NCBI GenBank assembly: GCA_947460225.1
Contig: CANHHI010000082.1
Span: forward strand, 1-6,968
Origin: Flavobacteriales bacterium
GTDB lineage: Bacteria > Bacteroidota > Bacteroidia > Flavobacteriales_D > CANHHI01
Direction: 5' to 3'
DNA: 6,968 nt
The position numbers and the translations under genes were made by a program. This document shows, one piece after another, positions 1 through 6,123 of this stretch. A model generated the notes under the pieces. It saw only the letters and a list, made by a program, of their open reading frames with translations. It made no database searches and had not been told where the DNA came from. How positions within the stretch are numbered: the stretch's first letter is position 1; every line of letters starts with the position of its first letter.

Positions 1-3000
1 AAATGATGTTTTAATAAATAGTCTTTTGTAGCAAGCGTTTGCACCCTATACAAATACGCACTGATTTTGACATAATCGTGCACCGCAAAAAGTTCTTCTA
101 CTTCTTGCTTGGGCAAATGCACAAACATTTCATTGATAGACAAAGAAACCACAAATTGCCAATTGGCTTTTGGGAAAGTATTGACAATAATTTCTTGTTC
201 TTCGCTGGCTATCTTGGGCAAAGTATCTAGTAATTTTTGCATGGCATACTCGGTATTGCTCACAAAAACAGGCAAACCGTATTTAACACGGCGCATGGCA
301 TCAAAAAAAGTCAGACAAATTTCTTGCAATTTGCCCTGTTCATCTTGATAAATCGCCACGTGATGATTGCCTTGGGTTTGTACAAAATCTATAGCTTTGC
401 CTTTTGCGTTCTGATGCAAAGCCACCGCATTTTTTACCGCTTTGCAACGCACCGTTTTAATGACTATGGTTTGGGCTTGATCTAGATATAAAGGGCTTTG
501 AAAAGCCTTTTTGGCATCGTTGTTAAAAGCATGAAATCTTTCCCGAACCAATGCACGCACTTTTTCATCTACAATGCTTTCTACATCTGTGTATTTAAAA
601 TCTTGATTGAGTTCATATTTCAGCACATAATCCTTTTGCCAATCTTTGATGCGCACTTTTTCCAAAGACAAACCACTGGGCAATAAAAAATCCTGTTTCC
701 ATGCTTTTTTTGGGTCGTTTTGGTGTTTTTCTAAATGCGCTTGCAAAAGTTTTTTGTATTTGGCTTCTACTTCTTGGATATTATCCAAATTGATTTTTTT
801 AAGTTCTACAGTTTTCCACGCAAAGGTTTCTACTTCGCCATACACAGATTCTTTGTGCAAATTTTTTCTAGGCGTAAGCGTTTTTTGCGTATGTTCTTTT
901 GTATTCAACCATTTATAGCGGTTTAAATTTTTGGTGGCTACTTTGGTGCTTTTGTGGCAAGACACCAAAATCTTTTCCACCTCTTGCTTTACGCTTGCAT
1001 GCGACAAAGGACAAACATCACGCAAGAAATATTCTATTTTGCTGGTTTTTTGCGTTTCTTGCTTTTTTTCTTCTTGCAAAATTTTTACCTCCTCTAAATT
1101 TTTGGGGTTATTCAAGGCATGGATAATTTGCGTAGTTGTGCAAGCCACCACCAGTGCATCTATGGCGTGGTGTCGGTGGTCAGCACGCTTTGTCCAATCT
1201 TTTATACATCTGCGCTTGCGCCCATTGACTTCTTTTTCATAAATGCGTTCAGGCGCATGCTGAGCGTATTTTTCCACATTAAGTTCCTCCAAAATGGTGT
1301 GCCAACCCCAGCTGTGTTTGAGCATATCGGTAATGCTCCCCGAAGAAAAATGCACCTCACGGCAAACTTGCCTCAACATTTCCCCTGCTTTCCTAGAAAT
1401 ATAGCGGGTTTCATTGAGCTGACGGGTGGCAAAATCTGTGGGCATTTCCGCCAAAGTCATGCGCAAAAATTCATACTTTCGCTTAGAAATTCCCTTAGCC
1501 CCTGCTTCTTGCTCTTCTTTTTTTTGTTTTTTATTATTCCCAGAATCCAATAGTTTTTTTACTCTTGCCAAATACTCTTCTTGGTCTTTTTTGGGTTTGG
1601 TTTGCATATAATCCCAAGCTGTGCGCTGTCCTTTGTCTCTGTTTTCTTTGGCATACACCAAACAGGTATTGGTGAGCGTATCGTCTGGAAATAAACTTTC
1701 GGGCAAAATATGGTCTCTATCTACTTCTGCTTGGCTTAGAATTTTATTCAATTCTATGGACTTGCCCGAATACAAGCACTGCCCACCTTGTTGCTCCCAC
1801 AATTTATAGCGGTTTATATCGTTTCTACTGATATTTTGCCCCATTTTTATGGGTTTTAAAATATCCACAATGCGCTTGTTTTCTTTTTCATTGGCAGAAA
1901 TACTTTGCGTGAGCCTTTTGCGCTCTTTGATACTTTTATTCAAATCACGAGCCAATTCTATGCGGATTTCAAAATTACCACTTTCTCGTTCTTCTTGGCT
2001 TACCAAACCATTTTCTGGGTTTATCACATCATTGACCAAATTCACCAAATGATTGAGAATTTTTTCCACCACAGGCTGGCGCAAACTGTTCTTTTTGAGC
2101 AAAGGCAAGCTGGGCAATAAATCCCGTATGGCTTTTTCAGCAAGCGTTTCTGATCTGCTGTGGTTAAAACCTGCCAATTCCGCCGCATCGCTATACAATT
2201 CCCCTTGCATCAAATGGGGCAAAAGTTTGCGCATGGCTTTGATGCTTTTATTAGAAAAATCTTGCTTAAAAGTTACTTGATTTAATCTTTGGGCTTGCTC
2301 CATAGAAAAACCATATTTTTCCTGCAATTTTTTGAGCAAAGGTTCATCGCTAAGCGAATACAAATCATGCCAAAGCTGATATAAAGGCTCGTTTTGGTAA
2401 TTGTTGTCTATTTGAATGGGTATAATTTCCCCATCTTTGCTCACACTTTCTGCTTGCGTTTGCAAGTTAAAACGCATGTATTTTGCCGTATCTAGGTTTA
2501 ATTCCTGTAAAGTTTTATACAGCAAATGATAATTTGCTATACCATTGATGCCGTTTTTTTGCAAATGCGCATTGGCAATAATTTCGCTTTTTGGTCTGCC
2601 TAGTATGTCTAAAAATTTTGTGTAACTCAAATTTTCAGATTGTTTCAGATGCGAAAACATCTTGTTTTTTTCTGCCAACGTAATGGGCACAGGCTTTTTA
2701 TCAAGGTCTTTGATGTTTGCACATAAGGCATTGATGCGTTCCCACAAAGCGCAAAATTCCGCCAAAGGCGAACTCACAGGGGCTACTTTTACCCCCACAC
2801 GTATCTCTTTGCCCGTTTTTTTATCTTGCATATTGCGCAAGGGTTCTAATTCACAAAAGCCCACCAAACCTTTGCAAGATTTTAAAGGTCTTTGGTAATA
2901 AATAATGCGGTCTCTGATTTCTACTTGCAAATCTTGCGTGAGTATATCGGGATAATAATTTCTTTGTTTTTCAAATATTTGATTAAACTCCGCTATGTAA

Positions 3001-3665
3001 GTACTGCGGTTAAAAATGCGTTTTTTTACTTGAAAATACAGGGTTTCTTTTTCCGCCTCTGACAAATCTGCCACAGATTTTTTACCCGCTTGAATGTCTG
3101 CTTGTAAAATTCTTTGTTTTTTAAGTTCCAGCGCACAAAATTGTCCAATGGTATAGCCCAAAGTTTGCAACAATTTTTCATTTTCGGTAATTTGTTTTTT
3201 GTAATCGGTTTCGGTGTCTTTGCTAAAATCTTTGCGAGAACTTTTAAAACCTCTTTTTTGGTTTAAATGATATAAAATTCTGCCAAAATCTTGCAAAGTT
3301 ATTTGTTCAGACAAGGCTTTTTCTCTAAGCAAATACAAAGTTTCTGGCAAATAATCTTTGGGGTTTTGCGCCAAGTTTTCGGGCATCATGTTCTTTTCTG
3401 CCAAGACTTTCAAAAGATAAGTACGCCTCAAACGATAACGCATGTAACGCTTGCGGGCAGAACGTTTTAGCGTGCGATTTTGCGTTTTTGTAGCTGCATT
3501 GCCACTGCTAAATTCTTTTTTTTCATCTGTGTCCAAAGGAATTTCCCGAATCCCTAAAGCCAATACCGATACATTTTTAAGTTTTTTTTCGTCTCGCTCC
3601 GCCTCTATGACTCCCCAGCCTATCGAAGCAACTCCTAAATCCAGTCCTAAAATCTTTATAGCCAT
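1..3665 (-). CDS. cas9: Cas9 RNA-guided endonuclease, type II-C-like, C-terminus cut by window edge
   Basis: Cas9 uses a crRNA:tracrRNA duplex to find and cut DNA: HNH cuts the target strand and RuvC the other. I translated the frame codon by codon and found no stop over 1221 residues, so the gene is intact here and continues past the left edge. Visible in order: RuvC-I (ILGLDLGVASIGWG, catalytic D9); an Arg-rich bridge helix at about residues 62-82; a recognition-lobe motif LYHLNQKRGFKSSRK at 131-145; RuvC-II (EIRIELARD, E570); HNH (DRDHILPESLF, D651/H652, with N666 and N675); RuvC-III (HRHHAIDALVVA, H833 and D836). All expected catalytic residues are present. Bacteroidota II-C Cas9 proteins usually have about 1350-1500 residues, so part of the PAM-interacting domain is probably missing from view. 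The ATG at 3665 is chosen because RuvC-I starts within four residues. It is divergent from cas1-cas2 and lies just downstream of the tracrRNA. The II-C assignment rests on family resemblance and the absence of csn2 and cas4. Confidence 0.97.
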   Translation of the reverse strand, partial: MAIKILGLDLGVASIGWGVIEAERDEKKLKNVSVLALGIREIPLDTDEKKEFSSGNAATKTQNRTLKRSARKRYMRYRLRRTYLLKVLAEKNMMPENLAQNPKDYLPETLYLLREKALSEQITLQDFGRILYHLNQKRGFKSSRKDFSKDTETDYKKQITENEKLLQTLGYTIGQFCALELKKQRILQADIQAGKKSVADLSEAEKETLYFQVKKRIFNRSTYIAEFNQIFEKQRNYYPDILTQDLQVEIRDRIIYYQRPLKSCKGLVGFCELEPLRNMQDKKTGKEIRVGVKVAPVSSPLAEFCALWERINALCANIKDLDKKPVPITLAEKNKMFSHLKQSENLSYTKFLDILGRPKSEIIANAHLQKNGINGIANYHLLYKTLQELNLDTAKYMRFNLQTQAESVSKDGEIIPIQIDNNYQNEPLYQLWHDLYSLSDEPLLKKLQEKYGFSMEQAQRLNQVTFKQDFSNKSIKAMRKLLPHLMQGELYSDAAELAGFNHSRSETLAEKAIRDLLPSLPLLKKNSLRQPVVEKILNHLVNLVNDVINPENGLVSQEERESGNFEIRIELARDLNKSIKERKRLTQSISANEKENKRIVDILKPIKMGQNISRNDINRYKLWEQQGGQCLYSGKSIELNKILSQAEVDRDHILPESLFPDDTLTNTCLVYAKENRDKGQRTAWDYMQTKPKKDQEEYLARVKKLLDSGNNKKQKKEEQEAGAKGISKRKYEFLRMTLAEMPTDFATRQLNETRYISRKAGEMLRQVCREVHFSSGSITDMLKHSWGWHTILEELNVEKYAQHAPERIYEKEVNGRKRRCIKDWTKRADHRHHAIDALVVACTTTQIIHALNNPKNLEEVKILQEEKKQETQKTSKIEYFLRDVCPLSHASVKQEVEKILVSCHKSTKVATKNLNRYKWLNTKEHTQKTLTPRKNLHKESVYGEVETFAWKTVELKKINLDNIQEVEAKYKKLLQAHLEKHQNDPKKAWKQDFLLPSGLSLEKVRIKDWQKDYVLKYELNQDFKYTDVESIVDEKVRALVRERFHAFNNDAKKAFQSPLYLDQAQTIVIKTVRCKAVKNAVALHQNAKGKAIDFVQTQGNHHVAIYQDEQGKLQEICLTFFDAMRRVKYGLPVFVSNTEYAMQKLLDTLPKIASEEQEIIVNTFPKANWQFVVSLSINEMFVHLPKQEVEELFAVHDYVKISAYLYRVQTLATKDYLLKHH

Positions 3666-3682
3666 AATTTAAATAAATCTTC

Positions 3683-3713
3683 AAAAAAAAGAGCGACCGT
3701 TTCCGACCACTCT
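3683..3713 (-). terminator. Intrinsic terminator ending the tracrRNA, 17 bases before the cas9 ATG
   Basis: Minus-strand AGAGUGGUCG pairs with CGGUCGCUCU in a 10-bp stem that includes three G-U wobbles. A GAAA tetraloop closes it and eight T residues overlap and follow its base. It doubles as the 3' hairpin of the tracrRNA. Only 17 bases separate the T-run from the cas9 start, so cas9 expression may need read-through. Confidence 0.8.
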
Positions 3714-3768
3714 AAATGAGTTACACTCAACGGAAAAATCCTTTTTGTAACTTGGAATTCAAAATTCT
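3683..3768 (-). ncRNA. Probable tracrRNA
   Basis: The tracrRNA pairs with CRISPR repeats and anchors crRNA in Cas9. On the cas9 strand this stretch follows a TAnnTTTG promoter box. It starts with a candidate anti-repeat (about 3768-3746, including GAATTCCAAGTTACA), followed by AAGGATTTTTCCGTTGAG (from about 3742). The latter resembles the AAGGAT..TTCCGTTG stretch I recall from tracrRNAs of Bacteroidota II-C systems. GTTACA (3751-3746) can also pair perfectly with TGTAAC (3725-3720). The RNA ends in a strong hairpin with a U-tract at 3713-3683. The 5' end is estimated from the promoter box. The anti-repeat cannot be confirmed because no matching array is in the window. It predicts a repeat whose 5' part contains TGTAACTTGGAATTC. 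Position, orientation and structure all fit; the exact ends are uncertain. Confidence 0.8.
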
Positions 3769-3773
3769 GGGTG

Positions 3774-3781
3774 CAAAGTTA
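3774..3781 (-). promoter_or_regulatory. Promoter -7 box for the tracrRNA (and possibly cas9)
   Basis: TAACTTTG on the minus strand is a perfect match to the Bacteroidota TAnnTTTG element. The upstream -33 element is weak: a TTTT sits 19 bases upstream rather than TTTG. Transcription should start near 3768. I found no second TAnnTTTG between this box and the cas9 start codon. Confidence 0.6.
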
Positions 3782-3871
3782 ATATTTTAAAACCAAGTAG
3801 AAAACGTTTTTAAAATATACTTTTCCATAAGTTATAAACAATTTTTGAAATTTTTTAAGTATTTTTCAACA

Positions 3872-3898
3872 TTGTAAAGAAATAAATTATTACTTTTG
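3872..3898 (+). promoter_or_regulatory. Promoter for cas1-cas2
   Basis: TACTTTTG (3891-3898) is a perfect TAnnTTTG box, and a TTG (3872-3874) lies 16 bases upstream as a possible -33 element. Transcription would start around 3904, giving a leader of about 15 bases before the cas1 ATG. No Shine-Dalgarno sequence is seen, as is usual in the phylum. Confidence 0.6.
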
Positions 3899-3918
3899 CC
3901 GACTGTTTTTCAAACATC

Positions 3919-4812
3919 ATGGTAAAAAGAACTTTATATTTTGGCAACCCTGCCCATTTGAGCACCGAAAATTTGCAATTGGTTGTTAAACAAGCAGAAA
4001 CTGCACAAAAAATGACTGTACCCATCGAAGACTTGGGCATGGTGGTGTTAGACCATGCGCAAATTAGCATCACACAACCTTTGCTTGCGCAATTGGCGGA
4101 AAACAAAGTATCTGTTTTGACTTGCAATGCAAGGCACGTGCCTATTGCGCTGATGCTCCCCATGGAAGGGAATGTATTGGCTCAAAAATATCAACAAGCA
4201 CAACTATCTGCGAGCGAACCTCTCAAAAAACAGCTTTGGGCGCAGACTGTAAAAGCCAAAATATTACACCAAGCCTTTGTGTTGAAACAACAAAATTTGC
4301 CCCAGGAAAATATGCTAAAATGGGCAGAAGAAATCAAATCTGGCGACAGCACCAACTTGGAAGCCCGTGCAGCGGCTTATTATTGGAAGCAAATTTTTGA
4401 AAATCCGCATTTTATCAGAGACAGACAGGGCAATTTCCCCAATAGTTTTCTCAATTATGGCTATGCAGTGTTGCGTGCCATGACTGCCCGCAGTTTGGTT
4501 TGTGCGGGTCTTTTGCCCAGTGTGGGCATACACCACAAAAACCAGTACAATGCGTATTGCTTGGCAGATGATGTGATGGAGCCATATCGCCCTTACGTAG
4601 ATGCTTTGGTGCTGGATTGGATAGCCAAATACCCCGATGCAGAAGAACTGGACAAAGATGCCAAGGCACATTTGCTCCAAATTGCCACTTTGGACGTGTC
4701 CATACAAAAAAACACCAGTCCTTTGATGCACGCCCTAGATGTTAGCAGTACGAGCTTGCGCAAATGCTTTGAGGGAGAACTTAAAAAAATGCAATACCCC
4801 GAAATAAAATGA
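3919..4812 (+). CDS. cas1: Cas1 spacer-integration endonuclease (type II)
   Basis: Cas1 is the integrase subunit of the Cas1-Cas2 complex that inserts new spacers at the leader end of a CRISPR array. The 297-residue product has the normal family length. An N-terminal beta-rich domain (about 1-90) carries the early RTLYFGNPAHLS segment and the IEDLGMVVLDHAQISIT motif. The helical C-terminal domain has the three expected metal ligands: E148 in LEARAAAYYW, H205 in GIHHKNQYN, and E221 in DDVMEPYRPYVD. The sequence resembles the type II (NMENI-like) Cas1 group. The start ATG follows a good promoter box and gives the standard N-terminus. The stop codon overlaps the cas2 start in ATGA, suggesting translational coupling. 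It is transcribed away from cas9, whereas many II-C loci have all three genes in one direction. Confidence 0.97.
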   Translation: MVKRTLYFGNPAHLSTENLQLVVKQAETAQKMTVPIEDLGMVVLDHAQISITQPLLAQLAENKVSVLTCNARHVPIALMLPMEGNVLAQKYQQAQLSASEPLKKQLWAQTVKAKILHQAFVLKQQNLPQENMLKWAEEIKSGDSTNLEARAAAYYWKQIFENPHFIRDRQGNFPNSFLNYGYAVLRAMTARSLVCAGLLPSVGIHHKNQYNAYCLADDVMEPYRPYVDALVLDWIAKYPDAEELDKDAKAHLLQIATLDVSIQKNTSPLMHALDVSSTSLRKCFEGELKKMQYPEIK

Positions 4813-5153
4813 ACCAAGAAAGATTTAATGCGTATAGAATTATGTGGATTTTTGTATTTTTTGATTTGCCCACAGAAACGGCAGAAGAACGCAGAGAGGC
4901 GAGTTTGTTTAGAAAACGCTTGTTGAAAAATGGTTTTGGCATGTTCCAATACAGCATTTACACTAGACACTGCCCCAGTGCGGAACATGCGGAAAAACAC
5001 GTGGCGCAAGTCCGAAAAATTTTGCCCGACAAGGGTTCTGTGGTGATTACCCAATTCACCGACCGCCAGTTTGGGGCGATGGTGGTGCATTCGGGCAGAC
5101 AGCGCATTGCACCACCCGAACAAAATAAATACCAACAGTTGCAGTTTTTTTAG
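4809..5153 (+). CDS. cas2: Cas2, structural partner of Cas1 in spacer acquisition (type II)
   Basis: Cas2 forms the central dimer of the Cas1-Cas2 adaptation complex. The 114-residue product has the typical length and ferredoxin-like pattern: first strand IMWIFVFFDLPTET with the conserved D19, then an Arg-rich helix (RREASLFRKRLLKNGF), a second strand (MFQYSIYTRHCPS), a helix, and strand SVVITQFTDRQF. The C-terminal tail (PPEQNKYQQLQFF) is of the kind seen in type II Cas2. Its ATG overlaps the cas1 stop, so the two genes form one operon. No hairpin terminator is evident in the 42 bases between its stop and the stop of the convergent downstream gene. Confidence 0.96.
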   Translation: MNQERFNAYRIMWIFVFFDLPTETAEERREASLFRKRLLKNGFGMFQYSIYTRHCPSAEHAEKHVAQVRKILPDKGSVVITQFTDRQFGAMVVHSGRQRIAPPEQNKYQQLQFF

Positions 5154-5195
5154 CCCTTGTATGTTTTTGGAATGATGGGCGTATGCTAAAAAAGA

Positions 5196-5549
5196 TTATT
5201 GAAAAAACTTCATGGCAAGCATCAGCGTGATGATGATGCCAAAACCCCAGCGCATCGTGTTATCCATTCTGTCCATACGACGATTTGTAGCCATTTCCAA
5301 ATGATCTACACGTCTGTTTGTATCATCTATGCGTGTATTCATTTGAGCGAACATCATATCCATGTGTTTGCTCAAAGTGTCTATACGTGCATCTACCTTT
5401 TCTATGCGTGCATTGACTTTATCAAACATCACTTCCATTCTTGTGAGCGTTTCTCGCATGTCGCTGTCTATTTTTAAGTCTATAATTTTTACAATAGCTT
5501 TTTTTGCTGGCAATTGCTCGGTAGCTAGTAAAAGTTCTTCGGTGTTCAT
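5196..5549 (-). CDS. Small coiled-coil protein with C-terminal membrane anchor, function unknown
   Basis: I do not recognise a named family. The 117-residue product has three visible parts: an N-terminal helical segment (about 1-40), a long charged region (about 41-100) with a seven-residue periodicity in units such as VNARIEK, VDARIDT and RVDHLEM, and a hydrophobic stretch at 101-116 (WGFGIIITLMLAMKFF) that should anchor it in the inner membrane. This suggests an oligomeric, tail-anchored coiled-coil protein. The ATG at 5549 fits a consensus promoter about 25 bases upstream. The gene converges on cas2 and diverges from the small-RNA array; its promoter and the first array promoter are back to back. 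It is not a known cas gene. A role in the CRISPR system or the RNA array is conjecture. The plus-strand ORFs across it are shadows made by its internal repetition. Confidence 0.8.
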   Translation of the reverse strand: MNTEELLLATEQLPAKKAIVKIIDLKIDSDMRETLTRMEVMFDKVNARIEKVDARIDTLSKHMDMMFAQMNTRIDDTNRRVDHLEMATNRRMDRMDNTMRWGFGIIITLMLAMKFFQ

Positions 5550-5572
5550 AAAATTGAAAAGTAATCTATGGG

Positions 5573-5604
5573 CAAAAATAATATTTTTTTGTCAATAGCA
5601 CAAA
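5573..5604 (-). promoter_or_regulatory. Promoter for the coiled-coil protein gene
   Basis: On the minus strand TTTG (5604-5601), 20 bases, then TATTTTTG (5580-5573) match the Bacteroidota promoter pattern TTTG-N19/20-TAnnTTTG. Transcription would start about 17 bases before the ATG. The next promoter to the right points the other way. Confidence 0.65.
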
Positions 5605-5633
5605 CAGAAAATCAAAAAAATAGGTTTTGAAAA

Positions 5634-5665
5634 TTTGCTTTTTATTTTAAAATGTTTTAAATTTG
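5634..5665 (+). promoter_or_regulatory. Promoter of small-RNA cassette 1
   Basis: TTTG (5634-5637), 20 bases, then TAAATTTG (5658-5665), a consensus match. It uses the same -7 box as cassettes 2-4 but has a different surrounding sequence. Confidence 0.65.
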
Positions 5666-5667
5666 CA

Positions 5668-5803
5668 CTTGTGTTATGTTCCAACGAAACACGAAGGCTA
5701 GGAGAACAATATCGTTTTAAGGTATGTAAGACTACTAGCTAAATAAAGCTAGGAGAACAATACCCATTTTAGGTATGTCAGACTACTAGCTTTATTTTTT
5801 TTT
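5668..5803 (+). ncRNA. Small RNA cassette 1: unique leader hairpin, hairpins A1 and B1
   Basis: The predicted transcript begins near 5668-5672. A leader hairpin unique to this cassette comes first: CTTGTGTT (5668-5675) pairs with AACACGAAG (5688-5696) with one bulged base. Hairpin A1 follows (5697-5739), then an 8-base linker TAAATAAA, then hairpin B1 (5748-5790) and a U-tract. Both hairpins begin GCTAGGAGAACA and end ACTACTAGC. The outer stem GCTAG/CTAGC can extend by AG/CT across one G-A mismatch. A conserved asymmetric internal loop follows (AACA against GTAAGA or GTCAGA), then an inner stem (ATATC/GGTAT in A1, ATACC/GGTAT in B1). No ORF with a plausible start is conserved. I do not recognise the RNA family. 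Confidence 0.65.
5741..5803 (+). terminator. Terminator of cassette 1 (extended hairpin B1)
   Basis: AAATAAAGCTAG (5741-5752) pairs perfectly with CTAGCTTTATTT, enclosing the internal loop and inner stem of B1, and a run of T follows. Hairpin B is therefore both a copy of the conserved hairpin and an intrinsic terminator. Confidence 0.7.
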
Positions 5804-5831
5804 GTACATTGAAAAAAATATATTAAATTTG
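5801..5831 (+). promoter_or_regulatory. Promoter of small-RNA cassette 2
   Basis: TTTG (5801-5804), 19 bases, then TAAATTTG (5824-5831). The TTTG is formed by the end of the cassette 1 terminator U-tract plus one G. Confidence 0.7.
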
Positions 5832-5836
5832 TCATC

Positions 5837-5947
5837 TGTAAGCTAGGAGAACAATACCATTTTAAGGTATGTAAGACTACTAGCCAAATAAAGCTAGGAG
5901 AACAACGCCGTTTAAGACGTGTCAGACTACTAGCTTTATTTTTTTTT
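5837..5947 (+). ncRNA. Small RNA cassette 2: hairpins A2 and B2
   Basis: The start is estimated six bases after the TAAATTTG box, so the RNA would begin UGUAA immediately before hairpin A2 (5842-5884). Linker CAAATAAA leads to B2 (5893-5934) and a U-tract. A2 has inner stem ATACC/GGTAT. In B2 the inner stem is ACGCC/GACGT: two base pairs have changed on both strands (T-A to C-G and A-T to G-C) at the cost of one C-A mismatch, which supports a folded RNA. The outer stem and internal loop match the other cassettes. Expected length is about 110 bases. Confidence 0.7.
5886..5947 (+). terminator. Terminator of cassette 2 (extended hairpin B2)
   Basis: AAATAAAGCTAG pairs with CTAGCTTTATTT around hairpin B2, and a T-run reaching 5947 follows. 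Confidence 0.7.
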
Positions 5948-5975
5948 GTAAATTGAAAAATATATATTAAATTTG
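5945..5975 (+). promoter_or_regulatory. Promoter of small-RNA cassette 3
   Basis: TTTG (5945-5948), 19 bases, then TAAATTTG (5968-5975). Again the -33 element is the end of the preceding U-tract. Confidence 0.7.
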
Positions 5976-5980
5976 TCACC

Positions 5981-6090
5981 TGTAAGCTAGGAGAACAATA
6001 CCATTTTAAGGTATGCAAGACTACTAGCTAAATAAAGCTAGGAGAACAATACCGTTTAAGGTGTGCCAAACTACTAGCTTTATTTTTTTT
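5981..6090 (+). ncRNA. Small RNA cassette 3: hairpins A3 and B3
   Basis: Same layout: UGUAA, hairpin A3 (5986-6028), linker TAAATAAA, hairpin B3 (6037-6078), U-tract. A3 has inner stem ATACC/GGTAT. B3 has ATACC/GGTGT, which replaces a pair by a G-U wobble and keeps the stem. The 3' side of the internal loop is GCAAGA in A3 and GCCAAA in B3. Confidence 0.7.
6030..6090 (+). terminator. Terminator of cassette 3 (extended hairpin B3)
   Basis: AAATAAAGCTAG pairs with CTAGCTTTATTT around hairpin B3, and a T-run to 6090 follows. Confidence 0.7.
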
Positions 6091-6118
6091 GTACATTGAA
6101 AAAAATATATTAAATTTG
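6088..6118 (+). promoter_or_regulatory. Promoter of small-RNA cassette 4
   Basis: TTTG (6088-6091), 19 bases, then TAAATTTG (6111-6118), with the TTTG again shared with the preceding terminator. Confidence 0.7.
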
Positions 6119-6123
6119 TCATC

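Noticed and set aside
1..3665. cas9 as a broken or frameshifted gene
   Set aside because: Codon-by-codon reading of the whole stretch shows no stop and all catalytic residues; the missing C-terminus is due to the window edge.
39..3672. Numerous plus-strand ORFs of 60-144 residues opposite cas9
   Set aside because: All lie opposite the continuous cas9 frame, which has intact catalytic motifs; they are shadows.
3855..5135. Minus-strand ORFs opposite cas1 and cas2, and a plus-strand ORF within cas1
   Set aside because: They overlap well-supported cas genes and have no recognisable motifs.
5199..5598. Plus-strand ORFs opposite the coiled-coil gene
   Set aside because: They are Cys/His/Ser-rich readings of the repeated coiled-coil DNA and do not fit the mapped promoter.
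5749..6018. 89-residue minus-strand ORF across the small-RNA array
   Set aside because: It simply reads through the tandem hairpins and terminators in reverse, repeating the same peptide segments; no promoter or start signal supports it.
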